This document shows, in pieces, positions 14,678 to 22,414 of a DNA stretch of 64,000 bases (position 1 is the first letter of the stretch; each line of letters starts with the position of its first letter). Source of the stretch: Virgisporangium aurantiacum (GTDB taxonomy: Bacteria; Actinomycetota; Actinomycetes; Mycobacteriales; Micromonosporaceae). The translations under genes and the position numbers were made by a program. The stretch is taken from the NCBI RefSeq assembly GCF_016863635.1, contig NZ_BOPG01000072.1:1-64000 (forward strand), read 5' to 3'. Below the pieces are notes generated by a model. It ran no database searches. It was not told the origin of the DNA and was given only the letters and a program-made list of their open reading frames with translations.

Positions 14678-15766
14678 ATGCGAATTGCGATCGTCGGCGG
14701 CGGACTCGGCGGGCTGACGCTGGCACGGATCCTGCACCGGCGCGGCGTCGACGCGACGGTGTACGAGCGCGAGGCGAGCCGATCCGCGCGGTCGCAGGGC
14801 GGCTCGCTCGACCTGCACCCGGAGTCCGGGCAGCACGCGTTGGCCGAGGCGGGCCTCGCCGACGGGTTCCGGTCGCTGGCGCGACCCCAGGGCGAGGAAC
14901 ATCGCATTCTCGACCCGACCGGACGGACCCTGATACACCACGAACCGCAACCCGGCTCGTTCTCCGGACGCCCCGAGATCGACCGGAGCGCCCTTCGTGA
15001 CCTTCTGCTCGACTCCCTCCCCGCCGACACGGTCGCGTGGGGACACCGGCTCGCCGCGGCGACCCCGCGACCCGGCGGCGGCTGGGAGCTGACATTCCAC
15101 GGCGGTCACCGGGCCGGGTGCGACATCCTCATCGGCGCGGACGGCGCGCGCTCGGTGGTGCGGCCGCTGCTGATCGACGTCCAATTGTCTTCTGTGGCCA
15201 TGCTCGTGGAGCTGACGATCGAAGACGTCGACCGGCGCCATCCCGATCTCGCCGAGCTGGTCGGCCCCGGGAACCTGTGGTGCGTCGGCGTGAGTCAGAT
15301 CCTGGCGGCGCAACGCCTCGGCGACGGCAACCTACGGGTCGGGATCTCGGTGCCCGCGGGTTCTATCGGCAGCAAGCGCGCTCTGCTGGACCTGTTCGCT
15401 GACTGGAGCCCACGCCTCACCGCACTCATCGAGGCCGGCGACGGCGCACCGACACCGCGTCTCATCGAAACGATGCCCCTCGGGACGCGCTGGGCCACCC
15501 GCCCGGACGTCACCCTCATCGGCGACGCCGCGCACCTCATGCCACCCGTCGGCGAGGGCGCCAACCAGGCCATGCTCGACGCCGCCGAACTCGCCGCCGA
15601 ACTCGCCGCCCACCTTGCCGCCGACCCGGGCTCGGCAATCCGGAAGTACGAGGAGGCGATGTTCGCCAGGATCCACCCGATCGCCGAGATGTCCGCACGG
15701 GTCCAGGCGATGATGCTGTCGCCGACCGCGGCGGACGACATCGTCCGCTTCTTCAGCCGGACTTAG
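14678..15766 (+). CDS. FAD-dependent monooxygenase, TetX-like
   Basis: This 362-residue flavoprotein has the class A hydroxylase motifs: GGGLGGLTLARILHRRG at the start (FAD ADP-binding), DILIGADGARSVVR near 155 (DG motif) and VTLIGDAAHLMPPVGEGANQ near 280 (GD motif for FAD ribityl). The pattern QGGSLDLHPESGQHAL resembles TetX and related enzymes that hydroxylate and inactivate aromatic antibiotics such as tetracyclines and rifamycins. The ATG start has GGAG nearby and lies just after the operator for the divergent TetR gene. True tetracycline activity is not proven; many relatives act in secondary metabolism. Its end overlaps the next gene tail to tail by 14 bases. Confidence 0.9.
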   Translation: MRIAIVGGGLGGLTLARILHRRGVDATVYEREASRSARSQGGSLDLHPESGQHALAEAGLADGFRSLARPQGEEHRILDPTGRTLIHHEPQPGSFSGRPEIDRSALRDLLLDSLPADTVAWGHRLAAATPRPGGGWELTFHGGHRAGCDILIGADGARSVVRPLLIDVQLSSVAMLVELTIEDVDRRHPDLAELVGPGNLWCVGVSQILAAQRLGDGNLRVGISVPAGSIGSKRALLDLFADWSPRLTALIEAGDGAPTPRLIETMPLGTRWATRPDVTLIGDAAHLMPPVGEGANQAMLDAAELAAELAAHLAADPGSAIRKYEEAMFARIHPIAEMSARVQAMMLSPTAADDIVRFFSRT

Positions 15767-16184
15767 CGTAGTCCCGGCTGAGCCAGTGCTCCGGTTCCAT
15801 CCGGACGATCATCATGGTGGCCGCGACGTCTACGGTCGCTTCGAGGTAACGGTCGGCGTCTGGCCCCAGGTAGCGCTCGGCGAGGGCGCGCCGCTCCTCG
15901 GGCGTGGCCGGATCGATCGCGGACACCGGCCCCTCCACGGACACGTACCGGTACGGCGGCTGCTCGGTCTGCGCCAGCAGGCTCACCCGCCCGGCCGCAC
16001 GAATCCGCTCGAGCTTGCGGGTGTCGGCTCCGGTGGAGAACCAGATCTGCCCGCCCGGCCGGTAGCCGTACCAGATCGGAACCGTCAACGGCGCCCGGCC
16101 GTCCCGGTCCGCGACACTCAGCACGCCGATCCTCGGCTCGGCCAGGAACGCCTCCCGCTCGACGGCCGTCATCGTCAATGTCAC
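15753..16184 (-). CDS. Pyridoxamine 5'-phosphate oxidase-fold flavin or F420 protein
   Basis: This 143-residue protein has the split-barrel fold: AVEREAFLAEPRIGVLSV, APLTVPIWYGYRPGGQIWF, then SLLAQTEQPPYRYVSVEGPV and a C-terminal helix region. Members bind FMN or coenzyme F420 and reduce varied substrates, or detoxify; the substrate is not readable here. I use GTG 16182-16184, which has GGGAG five bases upstream, in place of a longer frame with an unlikely Arg/Ala-rich beginning. It stands alone, convergent with the monooxygenase. Confidence 0.88.
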   Translation of the reverse strand: MTLTMTAVEREAFLAEPRIGVLSVADRDGRAPLTVPIWYGYRPGGQIWFSTGADTRKLERIRAAGRVSLLAQTEQPPYRYVSVEGPVSAIDPATPEERRALAERYLGPDADRYLEATVDVAATMMIVRMEPEHWLSRDYAKSG

Positions 16185-16343
16185 GTCGGCTCCCTTCGCC
16201 GTTCCATCTTCGCGCGCGGCCGGATCAGCCGCGCAGGGCCGAGACCGTGCCCGGTAGCGGGCGAGCGCGGCGTTCCGCGGGATCACATCCGCGACGCCGC
16301 CTGATCCTGCCGACTTTCTTGTCCGCGTGTTCTCCGCAGGTGG

Positions 16344-16882
16344 CTACCTGGCGGGGATCGTCCGGGTATCGAGGAAGAAGGGGAACGGCTCATCTGAGGT
16401 CAGCACCTCGCCGCTCTTGGCGACGGCGTGCTCCACGTAGTGCTCGCCGTCGAGGCGGAACAGTCGCAACCCCGGCTGGCCACGCTCCCGCTCTACCGAT
16501 CCGCGCGGCTGCGTAGAGCTGCATCTTCACAGGCCGGTCGGCCGCCGCGTTTGCCAGGCGAGACGACCTCGCCGATCAAGCGACCTCCGCGGCTTCGACG
16601 ACCACACCCTCGTCGTCGATGTCGGCGACGACGAGATTGGGGATGGCGATCCGGCCCGGCCAGCCGCACGTTGACGGCCTCGAAAACCCTGAGCCCCAAC
16701 GGCAGCCGCTGCCGGATCCACAGCATTGGTCAGCCGGCGAGCGAGGTGCCGGTGCCGCTTGCTCGGTGCCGGGCTCACAGCAGGCTCCCATCGAGCAGTT
16801 CGATCCGGTCCATGGTCTCGCCGAGCGCGAAGTAGTCGTCTTCGCTCCACGGACCGACGTGGTCGACGACCTGAACGCTCAT
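16344..16882 (-). pseudogene. Decayed Uma2-family gene
   Basis: Pieces of a Uma2 (DUF820, PD-(D/E)xK fold) protein lie in order in different frames. The start [18 protein letters not shown]...ELLDGSLL is followed by a stop; FEAVNVRLAG and RIAIPNLVVADIDDEGV follow in other frames; and the end [20 protein letters not shown]...FFLDTR is again readable to a TAG at 16344. They match the intact gene at 17115-17669 piece by piece. Several frameshifts and at least one stop disable the gene. It reads as the dead partner of a tandem duplication. Confidence 0.85.
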
Positions 16883-16983
16883 CGGCCTACACCTCCCGGA
16901 ATCCGAAACCACTCCACGCGTGTCTGAGCCCAGCGAGCCTGAGGCCGCTGTGTCGCCCGCGAGCGCCGACACCAGAACGACAG

Positions 16984-17032
16984 TGGCGGGTAGAGGATTC
17001 GAACCTCTGTAGCTTTCGCGACGGATTTACAG
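16984..17032 (-). repeat. 49-bp copy of the 3' part of tRNA-Tyr
   Basis: Positions 16984-17032 equal 17887-17935 base for base: discriminator, 3' acceptor strand, T-arm, variable arm and anticodon strand of tRNA-Tyr, ending at the anticodon. The 5' half of the tRNA is absent, so it cannot be functional. It lies behind the decayed Uma2 gene exactly as the full tRNA lies behind the intact one. It may be a recombination scar such as an attachment site, or the remnant of a tandem duplication. Confidence 0.9.
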
Positions 17033-17114
17033 AGCGAGCGTGGAACTGGCCGTGAGCTGCGGTTTGACGCAGCCAGGCCGCCATCTTCTCCGCGTATCTC
17101 CGGGCCTGCACCGC

Positions 17115-17669
17115 TCAGCGGACGAGTGAACGGGTGTCCAACTTGAACGGAAACGGGCGCTCAGAGGTCAGGACCTCGCCCTGCTTGGCCACGGCGCGCT
17201 CAACGTAGTGCCGGCCGTCGAGTTCGTTGAGGCGCAGGGTGAGCGAGTTGACCGGCTCGTGTTCGATCAGGAGATACCAGCCGATGCCGGCCGCTGCGTA
17301 GAGGTCCATCTTGAGGACCCGATCCATGGCGGCGTTGCTTGGCGAGACGATCTCGCTGATCAGCGGTAGCCGCGAGGCGTCGACGATTACCCCTTCTTGG
17401 TCCACGTCGACCACGGCGATGTCGGGGATCGCGATGCGGCCGGTGTGCAACCGGACGTTGATCGCCTCATAGACGACCAACCCGGCAGACGTTGCGGCCT
17501 CGTCGAGCGCGTTGGCGATGCGGCGGGAGAGGCGCTGGTGACTCCTGCTCCGCGCCGGGCTCACGACAAGGCTCCCATCGATCAACTCGATCCGGTCCGT
17601 CGTCTCGCCCAGCGCCAGGTACTCGTCCTCGCTCCACGGGCCGACGTGGCCGACGACCTGCACGGTCAC
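17115..17669 (-). CDS. Uma2-family putative restriction endonuclease-fold protein
   Basis: The 184-residue protein belongs to the Uma2/DUF820 family, with a PD-(D/E)xK nuclease-like core: [34 protein letters not shown] (Asp about residue 103), ISEIVSPSN (Glu about 121) and [19 protein letters not shown] (Lys about 133). The catalytic acids and Lys are kept. No clear biological role is known for the family, which is expanded in cyanobacteria and actinobacteria. The start GTG 17667-17669 has a perfect AGGAGGT seven bases upstream. It lies between a partial and a complete tRNA-Tyr and beside a decayed paralogue. Confidence 0.88.
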   Translation of the reverse strand: MTVQVVGHVGPWSEDEYLALGETTDRIELIDGSLVVSPARSRSHQRLSRRIANALDEAATSAGLVVYEAINVRLHTGRIAIPDIAVVDVDQEGVIVDASRLPLISEIVSPSNAAMDRVLKMDLYAAAGIGWYLLIEHEPVNSLTLRLNELDGRHYVERAVAKQGEVLTSERPFPFKLDTRSLVR

Positions 17670-17886
17670 GTCTGACACCTCCTGGGGAGCCGGACCAAAA
17701 CGCGCTACATCGCGCTGCAACTCGCTACGCCGAGCCTAGCCAGCCCTGGGCGGTCGTGTCGCCCTCGACGCAGACACCCAAAAGTCATAACTCCGGCGGG
17801 GCGGGTCGATCGTAGGCCAGTGACGCACTAACGAGATCGGCCTCCGACCAGAGTAAGTCCAGGTCAGAGGCCTTGGGTACTGCGTG

Positions 17887-17967
17887 TGGCGGGTAGAGGA
17901 TTCGAACCTCTGTAGCTTTCGCGACGGATTTACAGTCCGCTCCCATTGGCCGCTCGGGCAACCCGCC
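17887..17967 (-). tRNA. tRNA-Tyr (GTA anticodon)
   Basis: The minus strand gives an 81-base class II tRNA with a long variable arm: acceptor GGCGGGT/ACCCGCC, anticodon loop GACTGTAAATC (GTA) and T-arm AGGTTCGAATCCT. No CCA is encoded. Its 3' 49 bases are repeated at 16984-17032. Confidence 0.96.
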
Positions 17968-18136
17968 GGGTTTGCACCGGACGCCCTGCGTCCGGCAGCC
18001 ACGCAAGGATAGCGGTATGACCCCGGCCCCGCGCAAACGGGTACCCTCGGCCGAGCCCATCTTGGCTGGGCCCATACGGGGAACGGGCACCGGGCGCGCA
18101 TGATGGGCCGGTAGGCACATCGCCGCTCGGCGAGCG

Positions 18137-18228
18137 CAGCGGCCACGGCAACAAGCCAGGGCACAGCGGCCACGGCAACAAGCCACGGCGACAAGCTGAG
18201 GCGACAAGCCAAAGCGCAGCGGCCACGC
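18137..18228. repeat. Short imperfect tandem repeats ahead of yajQ
   Basis: CAGCGGCCACGGCAACAAGC occurs at 18137 and again at 18164 (27-base period), followed by shorter GCGACAAGC copies and a final CAGCGGCCACG. The whole 360-base gap between tRNA-Tyr and yajQ (17968-18327) holds no convincing gene; open frames across it give only Val/Ala/Trp-rich readings of these repeats. Its role is unknown; slippage is likely. Confidence 0.6.
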
Positions 18229-18327
18229 GTTGCGGCGCAACCGCCAGGGCCGCGCGACACGCACAACTGCCAGGGCGCGAACCCCGGCACGAAGACCGGA
18301 TCCACAACACGTACAGGAGCGCGAAAC

Positions 18328-18822
18328 ATGGCGTCCGCACCCTCGTTCGACATCGTCAGCAAGGTCGACCGGCAGGAGGTCGACAACGCGGTTCAGCAGA
18401 CCGCCAAGGAGCTTTCGCAGCGGTTCGACTTCCGCGGCACGGGAGCGGAGATCAAGTGGGCCGGCGAGGAAGGGCTCACGTTGCAGGCCGAGACCGAGGA
18501 CCGGGTTCTGGCCGCGCTCGAGGTCTTCAAGGAGAAGCTGATCAAGCGGCAGATCTCACTGAAGGCGCTCGATGCGGGGGAACCGCGGGCCTCGGGCAAG
18601 GTGCATCGGCTCGACTGCAAGATTATCCAGGGCATCGAATCGGACAAGGCGAAAGCTATCAGCAAGAAGATCCGCGATGAGGGGCCTAAAGGTGTCCAGG
18701 CTCAGATTCAAGGGGACCAGCTGCGCGTCACCGGCAAGAAGCGGGACGACCTGCAGGCGGTGATCGCCATGCTCAAGCAGGAGGACTTCGGCGTCGCCCT
18801 GCAGTTCACCAACTACCGGTAA
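18328..18822 (+). CDS. yajQ: YajQ-family nucleotide-binding protein
   Basis: The 164-residue protein is a full-length YajQ (DUF520): [20 protein letters not shown] at the start, [36 protein letters not shown], and [12 protein letters not shown] at the end, all family signatures. It has two RNA-binding-like subdomains and binds nucleotides; in Xanthomonas a relative binds cyclic di-GMP and affects transcription. Given the GGDEF-EAL protein in the window such a link is possible but unproved. It is transcribed alone and followed by a strong hairpin. Confidence 0.96.
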   Translation: MASAPSFDIVSKVDRQEVDNAVQQTAKELSQRFDFRGTGAEIKWAGEEGLTLQAETEDRVLAALEVFKEKLIKRQISLKALDAGEPRASGKVHRLDCKIIQGIESDKAKAISKKIRDEGPKGVQAQIQGDQLRVTGKKRDDLQAVIAMLKQEDFGVALQFTNYR

Positions 18823-18828
18823 CAGATC

Positions 18829-18863
18829 TTGGGGCCTGGCCAACGGTGGCGGCCAGGCCCCAA
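18829..18863 (+). terminator. Terminator hairpin after yajQ
   Basis: Perfect 13-base arms TTGGGGCCTGGCC (18829-18841) and GGCCAGGCCCCAA (18851-18863) flank a nine-base loop, seven bases past the yajQ stop. The following bases AATACG are not a T-run, so efficiency is uncertain. Confidence 0.7.
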
Positions 18864-18872
18864 AATACGGGC

Positions 18873-19574
18873 GTGCCCATCGACCTCACCAAACTGACCG
18901 CCACCGCGCCCGGCCTCGTCAACCTGTACAAGACCGCGCGGGTCAGCCTCGACAAGCACCGGCTGGGCGGCGAGCGGGCCGCCGTGTACCTCGTGATCGA
19001 CCACTCGCGGTCGATGAACCGCTACTTCAAGGACGGCTCGGTGCAGGCGCTGGCCGAGCGCGTGCTCGCCCTCGCCGCGCACTTCGACGACGACGGCACC
19101 GTCCCCGTGATCTTCTTCGACACCACGGCCCGCCCGGCGGTGGAGATCGAGCTGACCAACTACACCGGCTCGATCGACCGCATCAAGGCCACCGCCGGCG
19201 CCATGGGTGCCACCGATTACGCCGCCGCCATGCGGGCAGTGATCGACCATCACCGGGGACGCGGCCCGGCCTTTGTCGTGTTCCAGACCGACGGCGCGCC
19301 CACCTCGAAGCGGGAGACCACCGAGGTCCTCTGCGCGGCCGCGAAGCTGCCCATCTTCTGGCAGTTCATCGGCTTCGGCGACGACGAGTTCGCCTACCTG
19401 CGCCGCCTCGACGACCTGCCGGTGCCGGCCAAGCGGGTCGTCGACAACGCCGGGTTCTTCCCGGCCGGGCCGGAGCCGAAGGCGGTTCCGGACGACGTCC
19501 TCTATGACAATCTGATGTCGGAGTTTCCGTCGTGGTTGGCCGCCGCGCGGGCGGCGGGGATCGTCAGGAGCTGA
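18873..19574 (+). CDS. vWA-domain protein, TerF/tellurium-type
   Basis: The 233-residue protein is a single von Willebrand A domain of the kind found with ter genes. A complete metal-ion-dependent adhesion site is visible: DHSRSM (DxSxS, about residues 39-44), the Thr in GATDYAAAM near 113, and TDGAPTS (Asp near 136). It likely binds a partner protein through a metal ion in the cytoplasm. I start at GTG 18873; a longer frame from 18846 would overlap the yajQ terminator. No ribosome site is visible, which hints at a leaderless message. Its end overlaps nuoN tail to tail by 11 bases. A ter connection is also suggested by the broken TerD gene 6 kb away, but no ter operon is present. Confidence 0.85.
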   Translation: MPIDLTKLTATAPGLVNLYKTARVSLDKHRLGGERAAVYLVIDHSRSMNRYFKDGSVQALAERVLALAAHFDDDGTVPVIFFDTTARPAVEIELTNYTGSIDRIKATAGAMGATDYAAAMRAVIDHHRGRGPAFVVFQTDGAPTSKRETTEVLCAAAKLPIFWQFIGFGDDEFAYLRRLDDLPVPAKRVVDNAGFFPAGPEPKAVPDDVLYDNLMSEFPSWLAAARAAGIVRS

Positions 19575-20973
19575 AGGCGACCGCGTCGAAGACGAGTTGG
19601 GGCGCGAAGCCCAGCGCCAGCGCGACCAGTCCCACCAGGGCGAGCCCCGCGGCAACGGCCCAGTGGGTGCGTGGCCACCTCGCGTCCGGCTCGGGGGCGG
19701 CGAACAGGGCGGCACCGGCCCGGACGTAGTAGGCCAGGCCCACCACGGCGTTGATCGCCACGACCACGGCCAGCCACGTCGCGTTGCTGTCGACCAGCGA
19801 TCGCACCACGGCGACCTTCGCGAACAGGCCGGCGATGCCCGGCGGGAGGCCGGCGAGACCGGCCAGCGCGAGCACCAGCACCGCCGATCGCCACGGCGCG
19901 CCCCGGCCCGCCCCGGCGAAGTCGCCCAACGACCCGCCGTCACCGTCGAAGGATCGGAGGGCGATCACGGCGCCGAACGCGGCCAGCTCCAGGGCCACGA
20001 AGAACACCGCATAGGTCAGGGCGGTCGCCCCGCCGTCGGGCACGGCCAGGGCCGCCAGGATGTACCCGGCCTGCGCGATCGACGACCAGGCCAGCAAGCG
20101 GACCATCCGGCGCTGTCGCAGCGCCACCAGGTTGCCGACCGTCATCGTCAGCAGCGAGAGGACCACGACCGCCGCCACCGCCACGTCGCGCTCCGGCTCG
20201 ACGGCCTGCACCACGTACACCAGGGCGACCAGGCCGCCGAGCTTCGAGGCCGTCGACAGGTACGCGGCCACCGGCAGGGGTGCGCCGTCGTACGTGGCCG
20301 GCGCCCAGGCGTGCAGCGGTACCGCCGCGACCTTGAACGCCAGGCCGGTCAGCAGCACCACGATCCCGACGAGGGCCAGTGGCCGCAGGAGCGACGGAAC
20401 CGCATCCAGGCCGGCGGCGACAGCGGAGAAGTGGACGGCGCCGGTCGCCGAGTACAGGAGCGCCGCGCCGAGGAGCGAGATCGCGGTCGACACCACGCTG
20501 ACGACCAGGAACGTCACCGCTGCGTCGGCCGAGGGCAGGGTGCGGCGCAGGCCGACCAGCACGTACAGCGGCAGCGTCAGCGTCTCCAGGGCCACGATCA
20601 GCGTGATCAGGTCGCCGGCGCCGGCCAGCACCACACCGCCGGTCATCGAGCAGGCCAGCAGGAAGCAGTACTCCCCCATCGGCGCGCGCACGGTGGCCGA
20701 GAACGCCACAACGGCGAAGGTCAACAGCGCGAAGACGCCCATCAGCACGGCCGAGCGCGGCGACACCACGTACGAGCACCCGGTGGAGCAGAAAGCGGAC
20801 CGGGTGGACCCGGTCGCGAGCCAGAACGCACCGACAGCGGTACCGAGAGCGCCGACGGCGGCCACCGCCATCGACACCGGCCGCCGGGCGAGCACGACGT
20901 CGGCCAGCAGGACGAGGACGGCGGTGCCGGCCGCCAGGTAGGCGGGGATCAGCGCCACATGGTCAATTGACAC
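19564..20973 (-). CDS. nuoN: NADH-quinone oxidoreductase subunit N
   Basis: This 469-residue protein has about 14 hydrophobic segments and the antiporter-like core of NuoN/L/M: FKVAAVPLHAWAPATYDG (about residue 220) with the key Lys and His, and RLLAWSSIAQAGYI (about 290). It is one of three antiporter-like subunits that pump protons in respiratory complex I. It starts with GTG and overlaps the end of nuoM by 11 bases, so it is last gene of the I-J-K-L-M-N run. Confidence 0.95.
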   Translation of the reverse strand: MSIDHVALIPAYLAAGTAVLVLLADVVLARRPVSMAVAAVGALGTAVGAFWLATGSTRSAFCSTGCSYVVSPRSAVLMGVFALLTFAVVAFSATVRAPMGEYCFLLACSMTGGVVLAGAGDLITLIVALETLTLPLYVLVGLRRTLPSADAAVTFLVVSVVSTAISLLGAALLYSATGAVHFSAVAAGLDAVPSLLRPLALVGIVVLLTGLAFKVAAVPLHAWAPATYDGAPLPVAAYLSTASKLGGLVALVYVVQAVEPERDVAVAAVVVLSLLTMTVGNLVALRQRRMVRLLAWSSIAQAGYILAALAVPDGGATALTYAVFFVALELAAFGAVIALRSFDGDGGSLGDFAGAGRGAPWRSAVLVLALAGLAGLPPGIAGLFAKVAVVRSLVDSNATWLAVVVAINAVVGLAYYVRAGAALFAAPEPDARWPRTHWAVAAGLALVGLVALALGFAPQLVFDAVAFSS

Positions 20974-22414
20974 CGGCCACCACCAGAAGCAGGTCGCGCA
21001 CGGGCTTGGCCGCCGGGGTCAGCGCCAGGGCCGGTACGAGTCCGAGGGCGATCGTCAGCAGCACCAGGGGCGCCCACGAAACCATCTCGGACCGCTGCAA
21101 CCCGGGCATGGTGCGAACCGATGAGCCATGGGAAACGGACCGCAACAATCGCAGGAAATAGGCCGCCGCCAGCGCGGCGCCGAGAGCGGCGAGCACCGCC
21201 GCGGCCGTCCAGCCCCGTTCGATCGCCGCGACCACCGCGAACGCCTCCCCCCAGAAGCCGGCCAGCCCGGGCAGCCCGAGCGACGCGATCGCGGCGAACC
21301 CGAGCAGCCCGGCCAGCCCCGGCGCGGTCTCCCGCAGCCCGCCCAGCCGGCCGAGGTCGCCCGTGTGCGCGCGGTCCTTGATCGCACCGGCGAGGAAGAA
21401 CAGCAGGCCGGTGATCACGCCGTGGGCCAGGTTCCCGATCAGCGCCGCCTGGAAGCCGGTGGTGGTCAGCGTCGCGATGCCGAGCAGCACGAAGCCCATG
21501 TGCCCGACGGACGAGTACGCGATCAGCCGCTTCAACTCGGTCTGCGCCAGACACACGAGCCCACCGACGATGATCGCCGCGACGGCGAGAACGGCCACGC
21601 CGGGCGACGCCCAGGCGATACCGTCCGGCGTGACGCCGACGCCGATCCGCAGCAGCCCGTACGTGCCCATCTTCAGCAGCACGCCGGCCAGGATCACCGA
21701 GCCCACGGTGGGCGCCTCGGTGTGCGCGTCGGGAAGCCACGTGTGCAGCGGCCACAGCGGACTCTTCACCGCGAAGCCGATCAGCAGCAGCACGAAGGCG
21801 ACCCGCGAGGTACCGGAACCGAGGCGGTAGGAGGTCAACGCGACCAGGTCGGCGGTGCCGGCCGCCGTCACCACGGTGACCAGCCCGACCAGCAGGATCA
21901 CCGATCCGAACAGCGTGTACAGCACGAACTTGCGCGCCGCCGCCCGCCGCGCGGGCCCGCCCCAGCCGGCGATCAGCGCGTACATCGGCAGCAGCACGAG
22001 TTCGAAGAACACGAAGAACAGGATCAGGTCGAGGGCCAGGAACACGCCGATGATCCCGACCTCGATCACCAGCAGCAGCGCGACCAGCTGCCGGCCGTCG
22101 CGGTCGTGCGGCACGTGCCACAGCGTGTAGAGGCAGCACAGGAACGTCAGCAGCGCGGTGAGCACCACCAGCGGGTACGACACCCCGTCGACGCCCAGGT
22201 GGAACCGCAGCGACAGCGCCGGCACCCACGGCAGGTCGATCTCGTGCCACGGGTTCAGCCCGAAACCGGTGCCGACGGCACGGTCGATCGGCAGCAGCGC
22301 CGCGGCCACCAGCGCGAGGAACGCCGCCACCGCACCGGCCAGCCGCCCGAGGAGGAGAGCGGCGAGCGCGCCGAGGGCGGGCAGCGCGAGCGTCGCGATC
22401 AGGAGCCAGGTCAT
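20963..22414 (-). CDS. nuoM: NADH-quinone oxidoreductase subunit M
   Basis: The 483-residue membrane protein carries NuoM signatures: LGVDGVSYPLVVLTALLTF near residue 75, FFELVLLPMYALI (conserved Glu in the channel, about 125), KSPLWPLHTWLPDAHTEAP (Lys about 218, His) and LIAYSSVGHMGFV (about 310). It is a proton-pumping antiporter-like subunit of complex I. The ATG at 22412-22414 overlaps the nuoL stop (ATGA); the in-frame stretch upstream is Arg/Gly-rich noise. Product length is normal. Confidence 0.96.
   Translation of the reverse strand: MTWLLIATLALPALGALAALLLGRLAGAVAAFLALVAAALLPIDRAVGTGFGLNPWHEIDLPWVPALSLRFHLGVDGVSYPLVVLTALLTFLCCLYTLWHVPHDRDGRQLVALLLVIEVGIIGVFLALDLILFFVFFELVLLPMYALIAGWGGPARRAAARKFVLYTLFGSVILLVGLVTVVTAAGTADLVALTSYRLGSGTSRVAFVLLLIGFAVKSPLWPLHTWLPDAHTEAPTVGSVILAGVLLKMGTYGLLRIGVGVTPDGIAWASPGVAVLAVAAIIVGGLVCLAQTELKRLIAYSSVGHMGFVLLGIATLTTTGFQAALIGNLAHGVITGLLFFLAGAIKDRAHTGDLGRLGGLRETAPGLAGLLGFAAIASLGLPGLAGFWGEAFAVVAAIERGWTAAAVLAALGAALAAAYFLRLLRSVSHGSSVRTMPGLQRSEMVSWAPLVLLTIALGLVPALALTPAAKPVRDLLLVVAGVN

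Noticed and set aside
14648-15313. Minus-strand extension of the TetR frame across the monooxygenase
   Set aside because: The frame is open by chance opposite the real gene; the TetR fold starts at ATG 14647.
16984-17032. A second tRNA-Tyr
   Set aside because: Only the 3' 49 bases are present; the 5' acceptor strand, D-arm and half of the anticodon stem are missing.
16887-17111. Minus-strand frame starting MQARRYAEKMAAWLRQ
   Set aside because: It runs through the tRNA-Tyr fragment and has no ribosome site; part of it could be remnant coding sequence but no family is recognised.
18137-18228. Repeat array ahead of yajQ as CRISPR
   Set aside because: Only two near-identical long units and some short ones, with no spacers of even length.
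17736-18386. Long minus-strand frame across tRNA-Tyr and the tandem repeats
   Set aside because: It reads through a tRNA gene and repeats and gives low-complexity sequence; not a gene.
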